Source: Alphaproteobacteria bacterium SS10
Lineage (GTDB): Bacteria; Pseudomonadota; Alphaproteobacteria; TMED2
NCBI GenBank assembly: GCA_019192455.1
Contig: JAHCML010000006.1
Span: 124,604 to 188,603, forward strand
Direction of reading: 5' to 3'
Length of the DNA stretch: 64,000 nucleotides
This document shows positions 51,991 through 61,031 of this stretch, in pieces (the first letter of the stretch is position 1; every line of letters begins with the position of its first letter). Under the pieces are notes generated by a model that did not search any database, had not been told where the DNA came from, and saw only the letters and a program-made list of their open reading frames with translations. The translations under genes were made by a program, and so were the position numbers.

Positions 51991-52338
51991 ATGACAGGCA
52001 TCACCGACCACCCCGGCGTGGTCCTGGTGAACCCTTTCACCATATTTGACGGCAAGGAAGATGCCTTCCTAGCACTCTGGGATCAGACTGAACCGCTATT
52101 CCGGGAGCATCCGGGTTATGGCCGCGCCCGCTTGTTGCGCGCAATTCCCGGTCAGGTCGCCAATCAGAAGGCGCCGTTCACCCATGTGAATATCGCTGAA
52201 TGGCGAAGTGCCGCCGATTATGAGGAAGCATTACGCCACCCCGACCTTCGCAAGATCGGGGGGCAATATCTCAAGATATCGACGTTTAATCCGGCCCTCT
52301 ATGAGGTTATCCGGGACATTGCGGCGGATCGCGACTAG
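51991..52338 (+). CDS. Antibiotic-biosynthesis-monooxygenase domain protein
   Basis: A 115-residue single-domain ferredoxin-like protein of the ABM family. Segments GVVLVNPFTIFDGKEDAFLALW and FTHVNIAEWRSAADYEEALRHPD match the family pattern, with the typical N-x-x-xW motif in NIAEWRSAADY. Relatives degrade haem or oxidise quinols, but many have no known activity. It begins 3 bp after the mlaC stop and is likely translated from the same message. Its function alongside lipid transport is not clear. Confidence 0.78.
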   Translation: MTGITDHPGVVLVNPFTIFDGKEDAFLALWDQTEPLFREHPGYGRARLLRAIPGQVANQKAPFTHVNIAEWRSAADYEEALRHPDLRKIGGQYLKISTFNPALYEVIRDIAADRD

Positions 52339-52353
52339 CGAAGCTAACTAAGC

Positions 52354-54033
52354 TTATCGCTCAAGCGGCTTATACTTAAGCCGGGTTGGCGTGTCGGCAT
52401 CATCGCCGAGGCGACGACGACGATCAGCTTCGTAATCCTCATAGTTCCCTTCAAACCAAACCACCTGGCTGTCGCCCTCATAGGCGAGGATGTGGGTGGC
52501 AATACGGTCGAGGAAGAAGCGATCGTGGCTGATGATTACCGCACAACCTGGGAAGCGGGTCAGCGCATCCTCAAGCGCGGACAGGGTCTCGGTGTCCAGA
52601 TCGTTGGTTGGCTCATCGAGCAGCAGAACATTCGCACCGCTTTTCAGCATCTTCGCCAAGTGAACGCGGTTGCGCTCACCACCGGATAGGACCTCCACCT
52701 TCTTCTGCTGGTCACCGCCCTTGAACCCGAAGGTGCCTACATAGGCACGGGACTGCATGGATTTCTTACCCAGTTGGATTTCGTCATGACCGCCTGAGAT
52801 TTCCTCCCAGACATTCTTCTTGCCATCCAGGCTGTCGCGGCTCTGATCCACATAACCGAGATGCACGGTGTCACCGACTTTGATCTCGCCGCTATCTGGC
52901 GTTTCCTGACCGGTGATCATCTTAAACAGGGTGGTTTTACCCGCACCGTTGGGCCCGATAATGCCGACGATACCACCGCGTGGCAGGTTGAAGCTCAGAT
53001 CCTCAATTAGCATGTGGTTGCCGAAGCCCTTACGGATGTTCTTCGCTTCAATCACATTATCGCCGAGGCGATCTGGCGTGGGGATCAGGATCTGGGCGGT
53101 GCCCGGCGCCTGATCATTTGAGGCGTTCATCAACTCCTCATAGGCATTGATACGGGCCTTGGATTTCGCCTGACGGGCCTTTGGCGACTTGCGGATCCAC
53201 TCAAGCTCAGTGGAGAGGGTGCGCTGACGTGCGGCCTCTTCCCGGGCCTCTTGGGCCAAACGCTTTTGCTTCTTCTCAAGATAGGCGGAGTAGTTGCCCT
53301 CATAAGGAATACCGCGACCACGATCGAGCTCAAGAATCCAGCCGGTGACATTGTCGAGGAAGTAACGATCGTGGGTGACCATCACGACGCAGCCTTCATA
53401 TTCCTGCAGGGTCCGCTCAAGCCAGGCGACGGTTTCGGCATCCAGGTGGTTGGTCGGCTCATCAAGCAGAAGCATGTCAGGCTTAGACAGCAGCAGCTTA
53501 CAAAGCGCCACGCGGCGACGCTCACCACCAGAGAGTTTGTCGATGGACCAATCGCCGGGCGGGCAGCGAAGCGCGTCCATGGCAATCTCGGCCTTGCGCT
53601 CAAGATCCCAAGCATCGGCGGCATCGATCTGCTCTTGCAGCTCGGCCTGACGCTCGATCAGGGCGTTCATCTCATCATCATCGGTGACCTCGCCGAACTT
53701 CATGGAGACGTCGTTGAACTCTTTAACCAGCTCAACCAGCTCACCCATGCCATCCAGCACGTTCTCCTGAACGGTCTTCTTCTCGTCGAGCTCAGGTTCC
53801 TGGGACAGGTAGCCGACCTTGGCGCCGTCAGCGGCCCAGGCCTCACCATTGAACTCTTTATCGATGCCAGCCATCAGGCGCATCAGGGTCGACTTACCAG
53901 CACCGTTCGGGCCCAGCACGCCGATCTTTGCATCGGGGAGGAAGTTGAGATTGATGTTCTCAAGAACCTTCTTGCCACCAGGATACGCCTTGGTGACGCC
54001 GGACATGTGATAGACGTATTGATAAGAGGCCAT
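52354..54033 (-). CDS. ettA: Energy-dependent translational throttle protein EttA
   Basis: A 559-residue ABC-F ATPase that binds the ribosomal E site and gates entry to elongation according to the ATP/ADP ratio. Two ABC modules are present: [19 protein letters not shown] and [20 protein letters not shown] in the first, [19 protein letters not shown] and [15 protein letters not shown] in the second. The linker and the [13 protein letters not shown]-type segment match EttA. The start ATG 54033 ([15 protein letters not shown]) agrees with the family N-terminus. It is monocistronic. Confidence 0.95.
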   Translation of the reverse strand: MASYQYVYHMSGVTKAYPGGKKVLENINLNFLPDAKIGVLGPNGAGKSTLMRLMAGIDKEFNGEAWAADGAKVGYLSQEPELDEKKTVQENVLDGMGELVELVKEFNDVSMKFGEVTDDDEMNALIERQAELQEQIDAADAWDLERKAEIAMDALRCPPGDWSIDKLSGGERRRVALCKLLLSKPDMLLLDEPTNHLDAETVAWLERTLQEYEGCVVMVTHDRYFLDNVTGWILELDRGRGIPYEGNYSAYLEKKQKRLAQEAREEAARQRTLSTELEWIRKSPKARQAKSKARINAYEELMNASNDQAPGTAQILIPTPDRLGDNVIEAKNIRKGFGNHMLIEDLSFNLPRGGIVGIIGPNGAGKTTLFKMITGQETPDSGEIKVGDTVHLGYVDQSRDSLDGKKNVWEEISGGHDEIQLGKKSMQSRAYVGTFGFKGGDQQKKVEVLSGGERNRVHLAKMLKSGANVLLLDEPTNDLDTETLSALEDALTRFPGCAVIISHDRFFLDRIATHILAYEGDSQVVWFEGNYEDYEADRRRRLGDDADTPTRLKYKPLER

Positions 54034-54134
54034 GATTTTCCTGCCCAAGATTACGGTGCGGAATTCGTCTTAACTGGGATAAGGCGCCAAGGAAGCGCGG
54101 CGCCGCCGATTAGCTACGCGAAAGGTCCATAGGG

Positions 54135-54590
54135 ATGCAACAACCGAAATGCCGATTTGGCCTGCATTTGGGCATTGTTTCCGCCTTATTCATGGCGATG
54201 GTGACACCCGCCCACGCAGCCCCGGCACAAGCGCATGAGGAATGCGCCGTAACCGGCGTTGTTCAAGACGTCAGCGTTAGAACCGTCGAGAGGGATAAAG
54301 AGTGGGCGAAATCCTGGGGCATCGCTGGCAGCATCGACTATGTCGATGTGACGATGGCGGTCAGCGAGAGCGTTGAGCAAGGGGCCGGGGGCATCAATAA
54401 CTGCGCTGATAAGCTGGGCGACCATACCTTCCAGCTCCGCGAAGGTTCCGCCTGGTACTTCCGCCTTAGAAACGATGGCAAATGCCTAAAGGCGATGAGC
54501 CAGGTTAGCGGTGATGAGTTCGGCATTGGCGACTACCTCTATGATATCGAGGTTCTGGAAGACGATGCCTGCGGCACCGTCGGCAACTAA
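54135..54590 (+). CDS. Hypothetical secreted protein
   Basis: A 151-residue protein with a Sec signal (hydrophobic core LGIVSALFMAMVTPAHA, cleavage near AHA-A at about residue 31). The mature part has four cysteines (in EECAVTG, NNCADK, GKCLKA and DDACGT), suited to two disulfide bonds in the periplasm. I do not recognise the family. Codon use matches the window. It is divergent from ettA and overlaps the 3' end of the convergent exonuclease gene by 4 bp. Confidence 0.65.
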   Translation: MQQPKCRFGLHLGIVSALFMAMVTPAHAAPAQAHEECAVTGVVQDVSVRTVERDKEWAKSWGIAGSIDYVDVTMAVSESVEQGAGGINNCADKLGDHTFQLREGSAWYFRLRNDGKCLKAMSQVSGDEFGIGDYLYDIEVLEDDACGTVGN

Positions 54591-55918
54591 CCCCTGAGGG
54601 AGGTTAGAAGAACTGACCAGCTTTTAACGTCCCGTGCCTTCAGATCCTCAACCAAGTGTCCGTAAAGCTTGGCCGTGACCAGGGCATCCCCCAGCGCACT
54701 GTGCCGACCAAACACATCGATCTGATAGTCCGCTGCCGCATCATCCAGGGCAGGCACACCAGCACCGCCATGAACCAGTTGGTGGAGGGCGGCCGTATCC
54801 AGCGATGGCGGCCGTGTCCAGCTAAGCCCAGCCAGGCGTAACTCCCGCTCAATGATCGCGATGTCGAAACCAATATGGTGGCCGACCAAGATCGTGTTCT
54901 CAAAACGTGGCGCCAATAGCGGCCAGATATCAGCAAAGACCGGCGCATCCACCACCAACGCATCGGTGATGCCGTGGACGCTGGCCGCCAGTGATGGGAT
55001 CGGCTGTCCCGGGTTCACCACCAGATCAATGGCTGATTGGGGATAGGGCTCAGTGCCGTGCAGGCGGATGGCGCCGACCGACACCATGCGGTCGCTAGCT
55101 GTGTTTAGTCCCGTCGTCTCACAATCGAGGACCAGGATTGGTAGCTCACCAAGCGGCGTGTCATCGGTAACCGCGACAGCAACTGGGGTTGCATCATGCA
55201 GATGCATATCGTGCTCGACGGCGCCTGCCCCCCCCTGTGGCTCCGCATCGGCAGGGCCGGGTAGCACCAGGATATAGCCCCCATCGGTCAGGGCGGTTGC
55301 CCGCATATTGGCAACGCTGCCGTCGCTGATGCCGACATCGCAGGCCACCGTACTGCCGGTATCCTTGGCCGCCTTCTCTAACAACGGCATTAGGCTCGCC
55401 TGCTGTAACAGGACGAACACCGACGCGCCAAGATGCAGACGCTCATCACCAAAACGGGCTAGGGCGGAATGATTGAACAGGCTGACCACACCGGTTGCGG
55501 TCACAACCAACAATGCATCATCCAGCGTCGCCAGGATGGCGTTCAGCCGTTCCTCAACCGCCGTGCGGGCGGCATGTCCCTTGGCACCCAAATCACCAAC
55601 GGCGTCAGCTAGGCGGATCAATTCATCGGTCTGCCCTGGTTTTGCCGACCAGCTGGGCGGCATCTTGCGCAGGCCAGAGGCCGCGACCATCACATCGCCA
55701 CGCAAACGCTCAATATCGTTGAACAGGCTGTTGGTCAGAACCAGGGCGGCCGCCAGCAACAGCAAGGCCGCCATGGTGAAGGCACCACCGGCAAGCCAGA
55801 CCCAGCCCGGCGGGTCGTAACGCATAAGAATGGTGCCGACGATCACCACGCCCAGAACGACACTAAGTCCAATTCCAGCGATCAGCCCCCGAAAGGCGCG
55901 ACGTTGATTGGCGGGCAT
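54587..55918 (-). CDS. Membrane-anchored PAS/DEDDh 3'-5' exonuclease
   Basis: A 443-residue protein in three parts. Two N-terminal hydrophobic helices (LIAGIGLSVVLGVVIVGTIL and GGAFTMAALLLLAAALVL) precede a HAMP-like/PAS-like sensor region (about residues 105-215, with ILATLDDALLVVTATGVVSLF). A C-terminal DEDDh exonuclease of the DnaQ type (about 248-435) follows, with LVLDCETTGLNTASDR, VGHHIGFDIAIIERE and a later FGRHSALGDALVTAKL; the acidic residues and His are kept. Such fusions would place a nuclease at the membrane under sensor control. A short ORF ends 3 bp before its ATG. Confidence 0.85.
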   Translation of the reverse strand: MPANQRRAFRGLIAGIGLSVVLGVVIVGTILMRYDPPGWVWLAGGAFTMAALLLLAAALVLTNSLFNDIERLRGDVMVAASGLRKMPPSWSAKPGQTDELIRLADAVGDLGAKGHAARTAVEERLNAILATLDDALLVVTATGVVSLFNHSALARFGDERLHLGASVFVLLQQASLMPLLEKAAKDTGSTVACDVGISDGSVANMRATALTDGGYILVLPGPADAEPQGGAGAVEHDMHLHDATPVAVAVTDDTPLGELPILVLDCETTGLNTASDRMVSVGAIRLHGTEPYPQSAIDLVVNPGQPIPSLAASVHGITDALVVDAPVFADIWPLLAPRFENTILVGHHIGFDIAIIERELRLAGLSWTRPPSLDTAALHQLVHGGAGVPALDDAAADYQIDVFGRHSALGDALVTAKLYGHLVEDLKARDVKSWSVLLTSLRG

Positions 55919-55921
55919 GGG

Positions 55922-56149
55922 TTAGAAACCATTGGCTATCGACAGCATTCGGCTGCCTGACACAACCCAATGAGTATGTCGCGATCTGCCCATTAGAAAA
56001 GCCGCAAATGCAGTGATGACATTGATCAGCGGGCCCCGCTTAAGAAAGGCGCCATGTGGATCGTTTTCATAAACTGCGAAATCCACGGCCAAAATCACCG
56101 CCCAAAACCGGCGAAATTGGATGAGATAGTCAATACGCGACACCATCAA
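55922..56149 (-). CDS. Possible small protein preceding the exonuclease gene
   Basis: A 75-codon frame (M(M)VSRIDYLIQFRRFW) that ends three bases before the exonuclease start, which would allow translational coupling. It has a hydrophobic stretch RRFWAVILAVDFAV and a second LINVITAFAAFLM, so a small membrane protein is conceivable. Third-position GC is lower than in the neighbours and no ribosome-binding site is clear. It may be a leader or chance frame. Confidence 0.35.
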   Translation of the reverse strand: MMVSRIDYLIQFRRFWAVILAVDFAVYENDPHGAFLKRGPLINVITAFAAFLMGRSRHTHWVVSGSRMLSIANGF

Positions 56150-56173
56150 CCAGACTGTCTACTTTTCAGAAAT

Positions 56174-56198
56174 AATTAGCAAAATCAAAGCGCTAATT
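56174..56198. repeat. 7-bp inverted repeat in a divergent promoter region
   Basis: AATTAGC (56174-56180) and GCTAATT (56192-56198) around 11 nt, in an AT-rich stretch between the exonuclease unit and the plus-strand orphan genes. An operator or promoter element is possible. Confidence 0.35.
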
Positions 56199-56271
56199 AA
56201 CCCGTGACATAAAAGTGAAACAGTTTTCTCTTCGCACTTTCTAGGCGGCCCTTATCCTAGCGTCATGGCAG

Positions 56272-56309
56272 CCCTGCGTTTTCGGTATGTGGATAACGAG
56301 GCCGCAGGG
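56272..56309 (+). repeat. 7-bp hairpin upstream of the orphan gene pair
   Basis: CCCTGCG (56272-56278) pairs with CGCAGGG (56303-56309) around 24 nt. No T-run follows. It may be a leader structure about 80 bp before the small plus-strand gene. Confidence 0.3.
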
Positions 56310-56389
56310 GAAACCGCCATCTCAACACGATGTCTGAAGACAAAACTGACTTTTAGGTTGCTATGGGATTGCCCCAGCAAAAATCGACA

Positions 56390-56674
56390 ATGGCGAACCA
56401 CTCATCCGTTCCAGTGGTCGACGCCGTGATGAATGCCGAAGATGAATTGGCACTGATCACGGCTGAGCTTGAGCTGACCCACCTGACCTCCGTCAGCTAC
56501 CGGCGCCGCGACGGCAGCCTAATCGGCCACCAGGCCGATGGCGGCACCCGCGACCTCGGTCGTCTCGCCAAGCCAATGGTTGGCCGCCTTCAGGCACAGA
56601 CCACCGTTCTGCTGGTTGTTCAGCAGGGTCAGCAGCTCAAAGAGCGCGTGCTGCCCCTGACCCGAATGCCCTGA
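56390..56674 (+). CDS. Hypothetical small protein
   Basis: A 94-residue soluble protein of unknown family. It is mainly helical with a basic middle (SYRRRDGSLIGH) and a Gln/Leu-rich end (VVQQGQQLKERVLPL). Codon choice is strongly C/G-ending like the rest of the window, which argues for real coding despite its size. ATG 56390 (MANHSSV) is chosen; ATG 56363 is also in frame. It precedes the larger orphan gene by 65 bp in the same direction, so they may be co-transcribed. Confidence 0.55.
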   Translation: MANHSSVPVVDAVMNAEDELALITAELELTHLTSVSYRRRDGSLIGHQADGGTRDLGRLAKPMVGRLQAQTTVLLVVQQGQQLKERVLPLTRMP

Positions 56675-56739
56675 CACACCCAAGACAAAGACAACAAGAA
56701 CCGCCGCCCAAGGCGCGATCAAACCGCTAGGTACTCGCT

Positions 56740-57675
56740 ATGATGAAACATTCTGACCTGCCAAAGCTTCCTGAGGCATTCGCCCGCTTCCTAGGCCGTG
56801 GCGGCCTCACTGGCGCCCCAACCGATGGCAGCAAAGAAGCGCCAAAGCGCCGCCCATTCGGCAACGCCATCCGCGCCCTTGGCTTGGTTGGTGTCGCAGC
56901 ACTCGCGCTGACCATTCCTGGCACGACCAACAACGGCGCTGCCGCAGCGCATACCGCCGGCCCGAACGCCGCCGCCGTTCAGGAAGAGAAATCACGCCTG
57001 CAGCAGCATCTCGACCGAGGTGTTGAGATGACCTGGTTCCATTCCTCCGTCCGGCCGATGTCGACGGTTATGTATTTCGACCGCAATCGCCTAACCATGT
57101 CGGTTGAGCGTCATGGCGGCATTGATACGCCACCAGAGGCGGAAGGTGTGTTGCCGTTCAGCGCATTCATGCAGATCAAGAGCATGCAAATCCGGATGGA
57201 GATCAACAACACCGTCCGGACCGCAACCGGCATGCTGGAACAACTGCCCGACTGGGACGGTCCAGATGCCAACCCGCATTACGACACGTTGCGAGAGTTG
57301 GTCGGCAAGTTCAAAGGCCAAATCCCAAGTGAGCCACGCCCCATCAAGGATGTGGTTAAGGATGCGGAGTTCCTGCTCAACCAGGCGATGATCTTGGCCG
57401 AGTTCAATGATGTTGATTTCGATGGCCCGGCGACCCAGGTCCAAATGACCAAGATCAAGGAAACCCAGATCGATGCCTTGATCATGGATATGGCGATCAA
57501 TGCCCGCGCCCGCCTTGAGCAACAAGACGCCCAAGAGAGCCTGGAGTTCCTGCGCCAGCTTCGTCCGCCAGAGCAGCCTAAAAAGGACCCGAATGAAGGG
57601 ATGCTGGTGAACAATGACGGCGAAGTCATGATGCCGAGCATGCGCTTACAGCGCGTGGATATGCGCCCAATCTAA
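56740..57675 (+). CDS. Hypothetical membrane-anchored or exported protein
   Basis: A 311-residue protein of unknown family. A basic N-terminus is followed by one hydrophobic segment (IRALGLVGVAALALTIPG, about residues 44-61), then an Ala-rich stretch and a ~230-residue soluble domain with helical repeats such as TQVQMTKIKETQIDALIMDM (about 229-248). The late start of the hydrophobic segment suggests a signal anchor rather than a cleaved peptide. No catalytic motif is visible. The gene is convergent with the membrane protein on the minus strand (6 bp gap). Confidence 0.65.
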   Translation: MMKHSDLPKLPEAFARFLGRGGLTGAPTDGSKEAPKRRPFGNAIRALGLVGVAALALTIPGTTNNGAAAAHTAGPNAAAVQEEKSRLQQHLDRGVEMTWFHSSVRPMSTVMYFDRNRLTMSVERHGGIDTPPEAEGVLPFSAFMQIKSMQIRMEINNTVRTATGMLEQLPDWDGPDANPHYDTLRELVGKFKGQIPSEPRPIKDVVKDAEFLLNQAMILAEFNDVDFDGPATQVQMTKIKETQIDALIMDMAINARARLEQQDAQESLEFLRQLRPPEQPKKDPNEGMLVNNDGEVMMPSMRLQRVDMRPI

Positions 57676-57681
57676 CCGGGC

Positions 57682-58884
57682 CTACCCACCCCCGCCGGGG
57701 ATTGGTATCCAAACCAGCTGAAGCCATGGGTGGTTCACCCAAATCATCCAGTTGTGATTACCAAACTGGGCGATATAGACCTGCGCAATCACACCAAACC
57801 AGGCGGCCAGCACACCGGCGCCCAGAATGATCCGCTGAACCCTGCCACTGAAGCGAACCAGCATGCGCCACCACCAACGGGTCGGCGCCGGTATTGGTTC
57901 TGGCTTAATACTCAGGGTATTCAGGATCCGCCGCTCCTCAGGCCGCAACTCCTCGATAGAAAAGACACCCCTTGCCAAACCATCCATCAAGCTGGCGGCA
58001 TAGAACCGGGCGGCCAACTGCTTCAGGACTATCCCGACCAACAACAGATAGATTAGGGCTGCCCAGGCAAACTGCCGGGCAAACTCGGCCAGCTGCTCGG
58101 GCGTAAACTCATCAAAGCCTGCAACGCTGTCGGGAAAGAAAAACGGCGCAAAACGTAGGGCGCTATATCCGGCGCCAGCGGCCACCGCGATCAATGCAAT
58201 CACAACGGTAAGCCAAGGGCGCTGCGTCATCAGCCGCCAGTTTAGGTGCCAGTCATAACAGCTGCGCCAGCCGGCCACCGATTGCCGCCCGATGGAAAAG
58301 CTGAAATAGGCGGCCATAGGCACAAACCAGGCAATACCGATCAGGGCAACGGTGGGCCCAACCCAGGCCTGCTCATATCCCTTATTGAATGAGTTCTCCC
58401 AACCACCCCACCAGGAGAACAGCATCAGTATCTGTCCCGGGAGTAAGAGGACCCACGCATTGAAGGTGGCGCCTAAACCAGCGGCAAGGTTCTGCCGCAG
58501 GGCGCCCGTTAGTTTCCGAAACCACTTGGCGATACCGCTGCCAAGCTCGGACCGTGGGCGCTCATCAATCAACCAGCTGGGTGGTCGCCCGGCCCGCCAG
58601 CCCGGCACCATATCCATCACCGCCTTGGCCTGATCGGCAGCAGGCAATGGCGACAAACCAGCCCAGAGCCAGATCGCACGGTGCCTCGCCCAGCGCAGTA
58701 ACCAACCGGCGATCAACAGACTGCCGAGCGGGTGCAGGCAAAGCAGCGCGCCAACAACCATGCGCACAATGAATTCGATAAGCCGCCGCATAAACCCAGG
58801 CGCACGCAACCTGGCATCTGGCTTACGCACCGTCGACCGATCGACCGGCAGATCATCGCCTGATATCACCGCATCCGTTGTCAA
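57682..58884 (-). CDS. Polytopic membrane protein of unknown function
   Basis: A 400-residue integral membrane protein with about six or seven hydrophobic segments, including VVGALLCLHPLGSLLIAGWLL, VVIALIAVAAGAGYSAL and ALIYLLLVGIVLKQLAA. It is rich in Trp and Arg near the membrane faces and resembles DUF4013-type proteins in layout; I cannot place it more closely. Its ATG overlaps the last 4 bp of the Tat-exported phosphatase-like gene (58881-58884), so the two are translationally coupled and their products may work together at the membrane. Confidence 0.72.
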   Translation of the reverse strand: MTTDAVISGDDLPVDRSTVRKPDARLRAPGFMRRLIEFIVRMVVGALLCLHPLGSLLIAGWLLRWARHRAIWLWAGLSPLPAADQAKAVMDMVPGWRAGRPPSWLIDERPRSELGSGIAKWFRKLTGALRQNLAAGLGATFNAWVLLLPGQILMLFSWWGGWENSFNKGYEQAWVGPTVALIGIAWFVPMAAYFSFSIGRQSVAGWRSCYDWHLNWRLMTQRPWLTVVIALIAVAAGAGYSALRFAPFFFPDSVAGFDEFTPEQLAEFARQFAWAALIYLLLVGIVLKQLAARFYAASLMDGLARGVFSIEELRPEERRILNTLSIKPEPIPAPTRWWWRMLVRFSGRVQRIILGAGVLAAWFGVIAQVYIAQFGNHNWMIWVNHPWLQLVWIPIPGGGG

Positions 58885-60095
58885 AACGCGGCCTCCAGCA
58901 CCCGGCCTTCAGACAAGTTGGTCTGGAAACCCATCAACTGGCCCACCGTGTTGGCGACATCAATCTGCTGAACCGGCGTATCGACAATCTGACCGGCGCG
59001 AATGCCTGGCCCCACCAACAGCCCCCAGATTTCGAACGAACTCTTGCTCTTGAAGTGGTGCTGATAGGGAACCGACATGAGGTCATTACTGTCCCGACCA
59101 CAATCCGGAACGATGACCAAGACCGTATTGGCCCGATACTCCGGATCGGCATTGATTGCGGTTACCAGTTCCTCCAGCCCCTGATCGATCACCGTAATGC
59201 CGCGGGTATAGTGGCTGGAGTTACCCCAGTGGACGTAATCGGGATCCTGATAGTTGATCATCATCAGCTTCGGTCGCAGCTGCCGCATGGCGCGGATGGC
59301 AAGCTCAGTCAAAAGCCGGTCGCCACGCGGGTTTTTGAACCCATCCTCCCCGTAATGCTTGCGCCATTCTGACCAGAATTGGTTGAGGCGCTCGGTGCCG
59401 ATCTGTTCGTTGACGCCGCGATAATCGAAGCTCTCCATCTCCTCGAGCTCTTTGGCAATCACCTCCCGCTCCTCAACCGGTAAATCACCGGCCAGCTTCT
59501 GCCGGGCGAGCCAGCGCTTATAGCGGTAGAGGCTAACCGTCTCGGCCCGATAATCGAGGCCGTACTGGAAGTGCTTACTGAAGGTGTAGAACTCTTCCTG
59601 CTTGCGGTCCTCACCGTTGATGATCAGCGCCTCATCCGGCTGGATCGCGAAAGTGCCACGCAGATACTCAAACAAGGTTGGGACCTGGGATTCATAGCGA
59701 AGACCGAATGAGCGACCCTCGATATCCTTATATTCCTCATACTTACCGGTGAGGATGTAGAGCGTACCCTCCCCATGGCTGGGGACCGCACCCTCCTCCT
59801 CCGCCATTGTCATGTTGGTGAATAGGGTACCGGCGGGTGCCAGGACATGACGCAGATAAGGGGCGTAGGTGTGATCTGGGTCGATCGTCTCTCGCCGCCT
59901 GACCCCACCACCGAAGCGAACGATGATCACATTGGGCCCGGCATAGGGTGCGAGGATTGCTGGGCTGTTCTGTGCGAAGACTTGGCCAGCGGGCGCATAA
60001 GCAGCGCCAAGAGCGGCGGCCCCCATGCCCAAAAAGCGCCTGCGATATAACTCTGAAGGGGCGTCAGGTGGTGACTCTGGCGGTGTTTTGTCCAT
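58881..60095 (-). CDS. Tat-exported alkaline phosphatase superfamily protein
   Basis: A 404-residue protein with a twin-arginine signal (YRRRFLGMGAAALGAAY, about residues 17-33) and an alkaline-phosphatase/sulfatase-like core. Candidate metal ligands are in YQDPDYVHWGNSSHY (about 278-292), VIVPDCGRDSN (about 325-335) and PYQHHF (about 339-344). The usual nucleophile segment after PNVIIVRFGGGVRRRETID lacks the common DS/T or DC pattern and instead has GTLFTNMTMAEE downstream, so the reaction (phosphatase, sulfatase or mutase) is uncertain. Upstream of and coupled to the membrane protein gene. Confidence 0.75.
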   Translation of the reverse strand: MDKTPPESPPDAPSELYRRRFLGMGAAALGAAYAPAGQVFAQNSPAILAPYAGPNVIIVRFGGGVRRRETIDPDHTYAPYLRHVLAPAGTLFTNMTMAEEEGAVPSHGEGTLYILTGKYEEYKDIEGRSFGLRYESQVPTLFEYLRGTFAIQPDEALIINGEDRKQEEFYTFSKHFQYGLDYRAETVSLYRYKRWLARQKLAGDLPVEEREVIAKELEEMESFDYRGVNEQIGTERLNQFWSEWRKHYGEDGFKNPRGDRLLTELAIRAMRQLRPKLMMINYQDPDYVHWGNSSHYTRGITVIDQGLEELVTAINADPEYRANTVLVIVPDCGRDSNDLMSVPYQHHFKSKSSFEIWGLLVGPGIRAGQIVDTPVQQIDVANTVGQLMGFQTNLSEGRVLEAAF

Positions 60096-60284
60096 GGTGC
60101 GCCCCGCTTTGTTTTATCGTTAGAACAAAAGCTTAGCGGATCAACACAACCATCGCCAACCCACCATCAGCAACACACGGTTGGATCATGCCTCTCCCTG
60201 CGCGCCCCGCGACTTCCCAAGGCGTTGCGCGAGGAGCAGGCTCTTAACCGGGGGATGGGCGTTGCAACCGATTGGTGCAGTGTG

Positions 60285-61031
60285 ATGACGTTTAAAGACC
60301 ATTTCTCAACCCAGGCCGCCACCTATGCTGCGGCCAGGCCTCGCTACCCCGACGGGCTGTTCGCCTATCTGGCTGATGCCTCGCCAGCACGGGATGCCGT
60401 GCTTGATGTCGCCACCGGCAATGGGCAGGCCGCACTCTCCCTTGCCAAGCACTTCCGACAAGTGACCGGCATCGACGGCTCCCAAAACCAGATCGACAAC
60501 GCGACACCGGCTGAGAACGTGCATTATGAATGCGCAAAGGCTGACGCCCTGCCGCTGCCGGATGAGAGTGTTGATCTAGTCACCGTCGCCCAGGCGCTGC
60601 ATTGGTTCCCACTAGAGGAGTTCTACGCCGAGGCACGACGTGTGTTGCGGCCGAAAGGGCTGATCGCGGCTATCACCTACAACACGCCGAGGTTCGACAG
60701 CCCGGATATCAATGATGCGGTCGATATCCTTTATGAGGATATTCTGGGCCCTTACTGGCCACCGGAGCGGCGACACGTTGAAGCTGGCTACACCGATCTG
60801 CCCTTCCCCTTTGACCCGATCACAGTGCCGGACTTTGAGATGACCACCCAGTGGTCCTTGGAGATGCTGACCGAGTATGTAAACAGCTGGTCAGCCACCA
60901 ACATCTATAAGCGTGAAACCGGGATCGACCCGGTTCCAGATGCCATGCCAAAGATTAAGGAAGTGTGGGGATCACCGGATCGCATCAGGCTGGTTCGGTT
61001 CCCGTTAAGCGTGATTGCTGGCCGCGCCTAA
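60285..61031 (+). CDS. Class I SAM-dependent methyltransferase
   Basis: A 248-residue methyltransferase. Motif I is AVLDVATGNGQAALSLAKHF (about residues 40-59), followed by GIDGSQNQIDNATP, VDLVTVAQALHWFPLEEF (about 100-117) and VLRPKGLIAAITYN, a pattern of small-molecule methyltransferases. The substrate is unknown. ATG 60285 (MTFKDHFSTQ) is preferred to 60225 because SVM-type leader codons precede a family-like start. It overlaps the convergent flavoprotein gene by 4 bp at its stop codon. Whether it belongs with the right-edge locus is not known. Confidence 0.82.
   Translation: MTFKDHFSTQAATYAAARPRYPDGLFAYLADASPARDAVLDVATGNGQAALSLAKHFRQVTGIDGSQNQIDNATPAENVHYECAKADALPLPDESVDLVTVAQALHWFPLEEFYAEARRVLRPKGLIAAITYNTPRFDSPDINDAVDILYEDILGPYWPPERRHVEAGYTDLPFPFDPITVPDFEMTTQWSLEMLTEYVNSWSATNIYKRETGIDPVPDAMPKIKEVWGSPDRIRLVRFPLSVIAGRA

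Noticed and set aside
53251-54132. Open frame of 293 codons opposite ettA
   Set aside because: Antisense to a highly conserved ABC-F gene, with no recognisable motif or ribosome-binding site.
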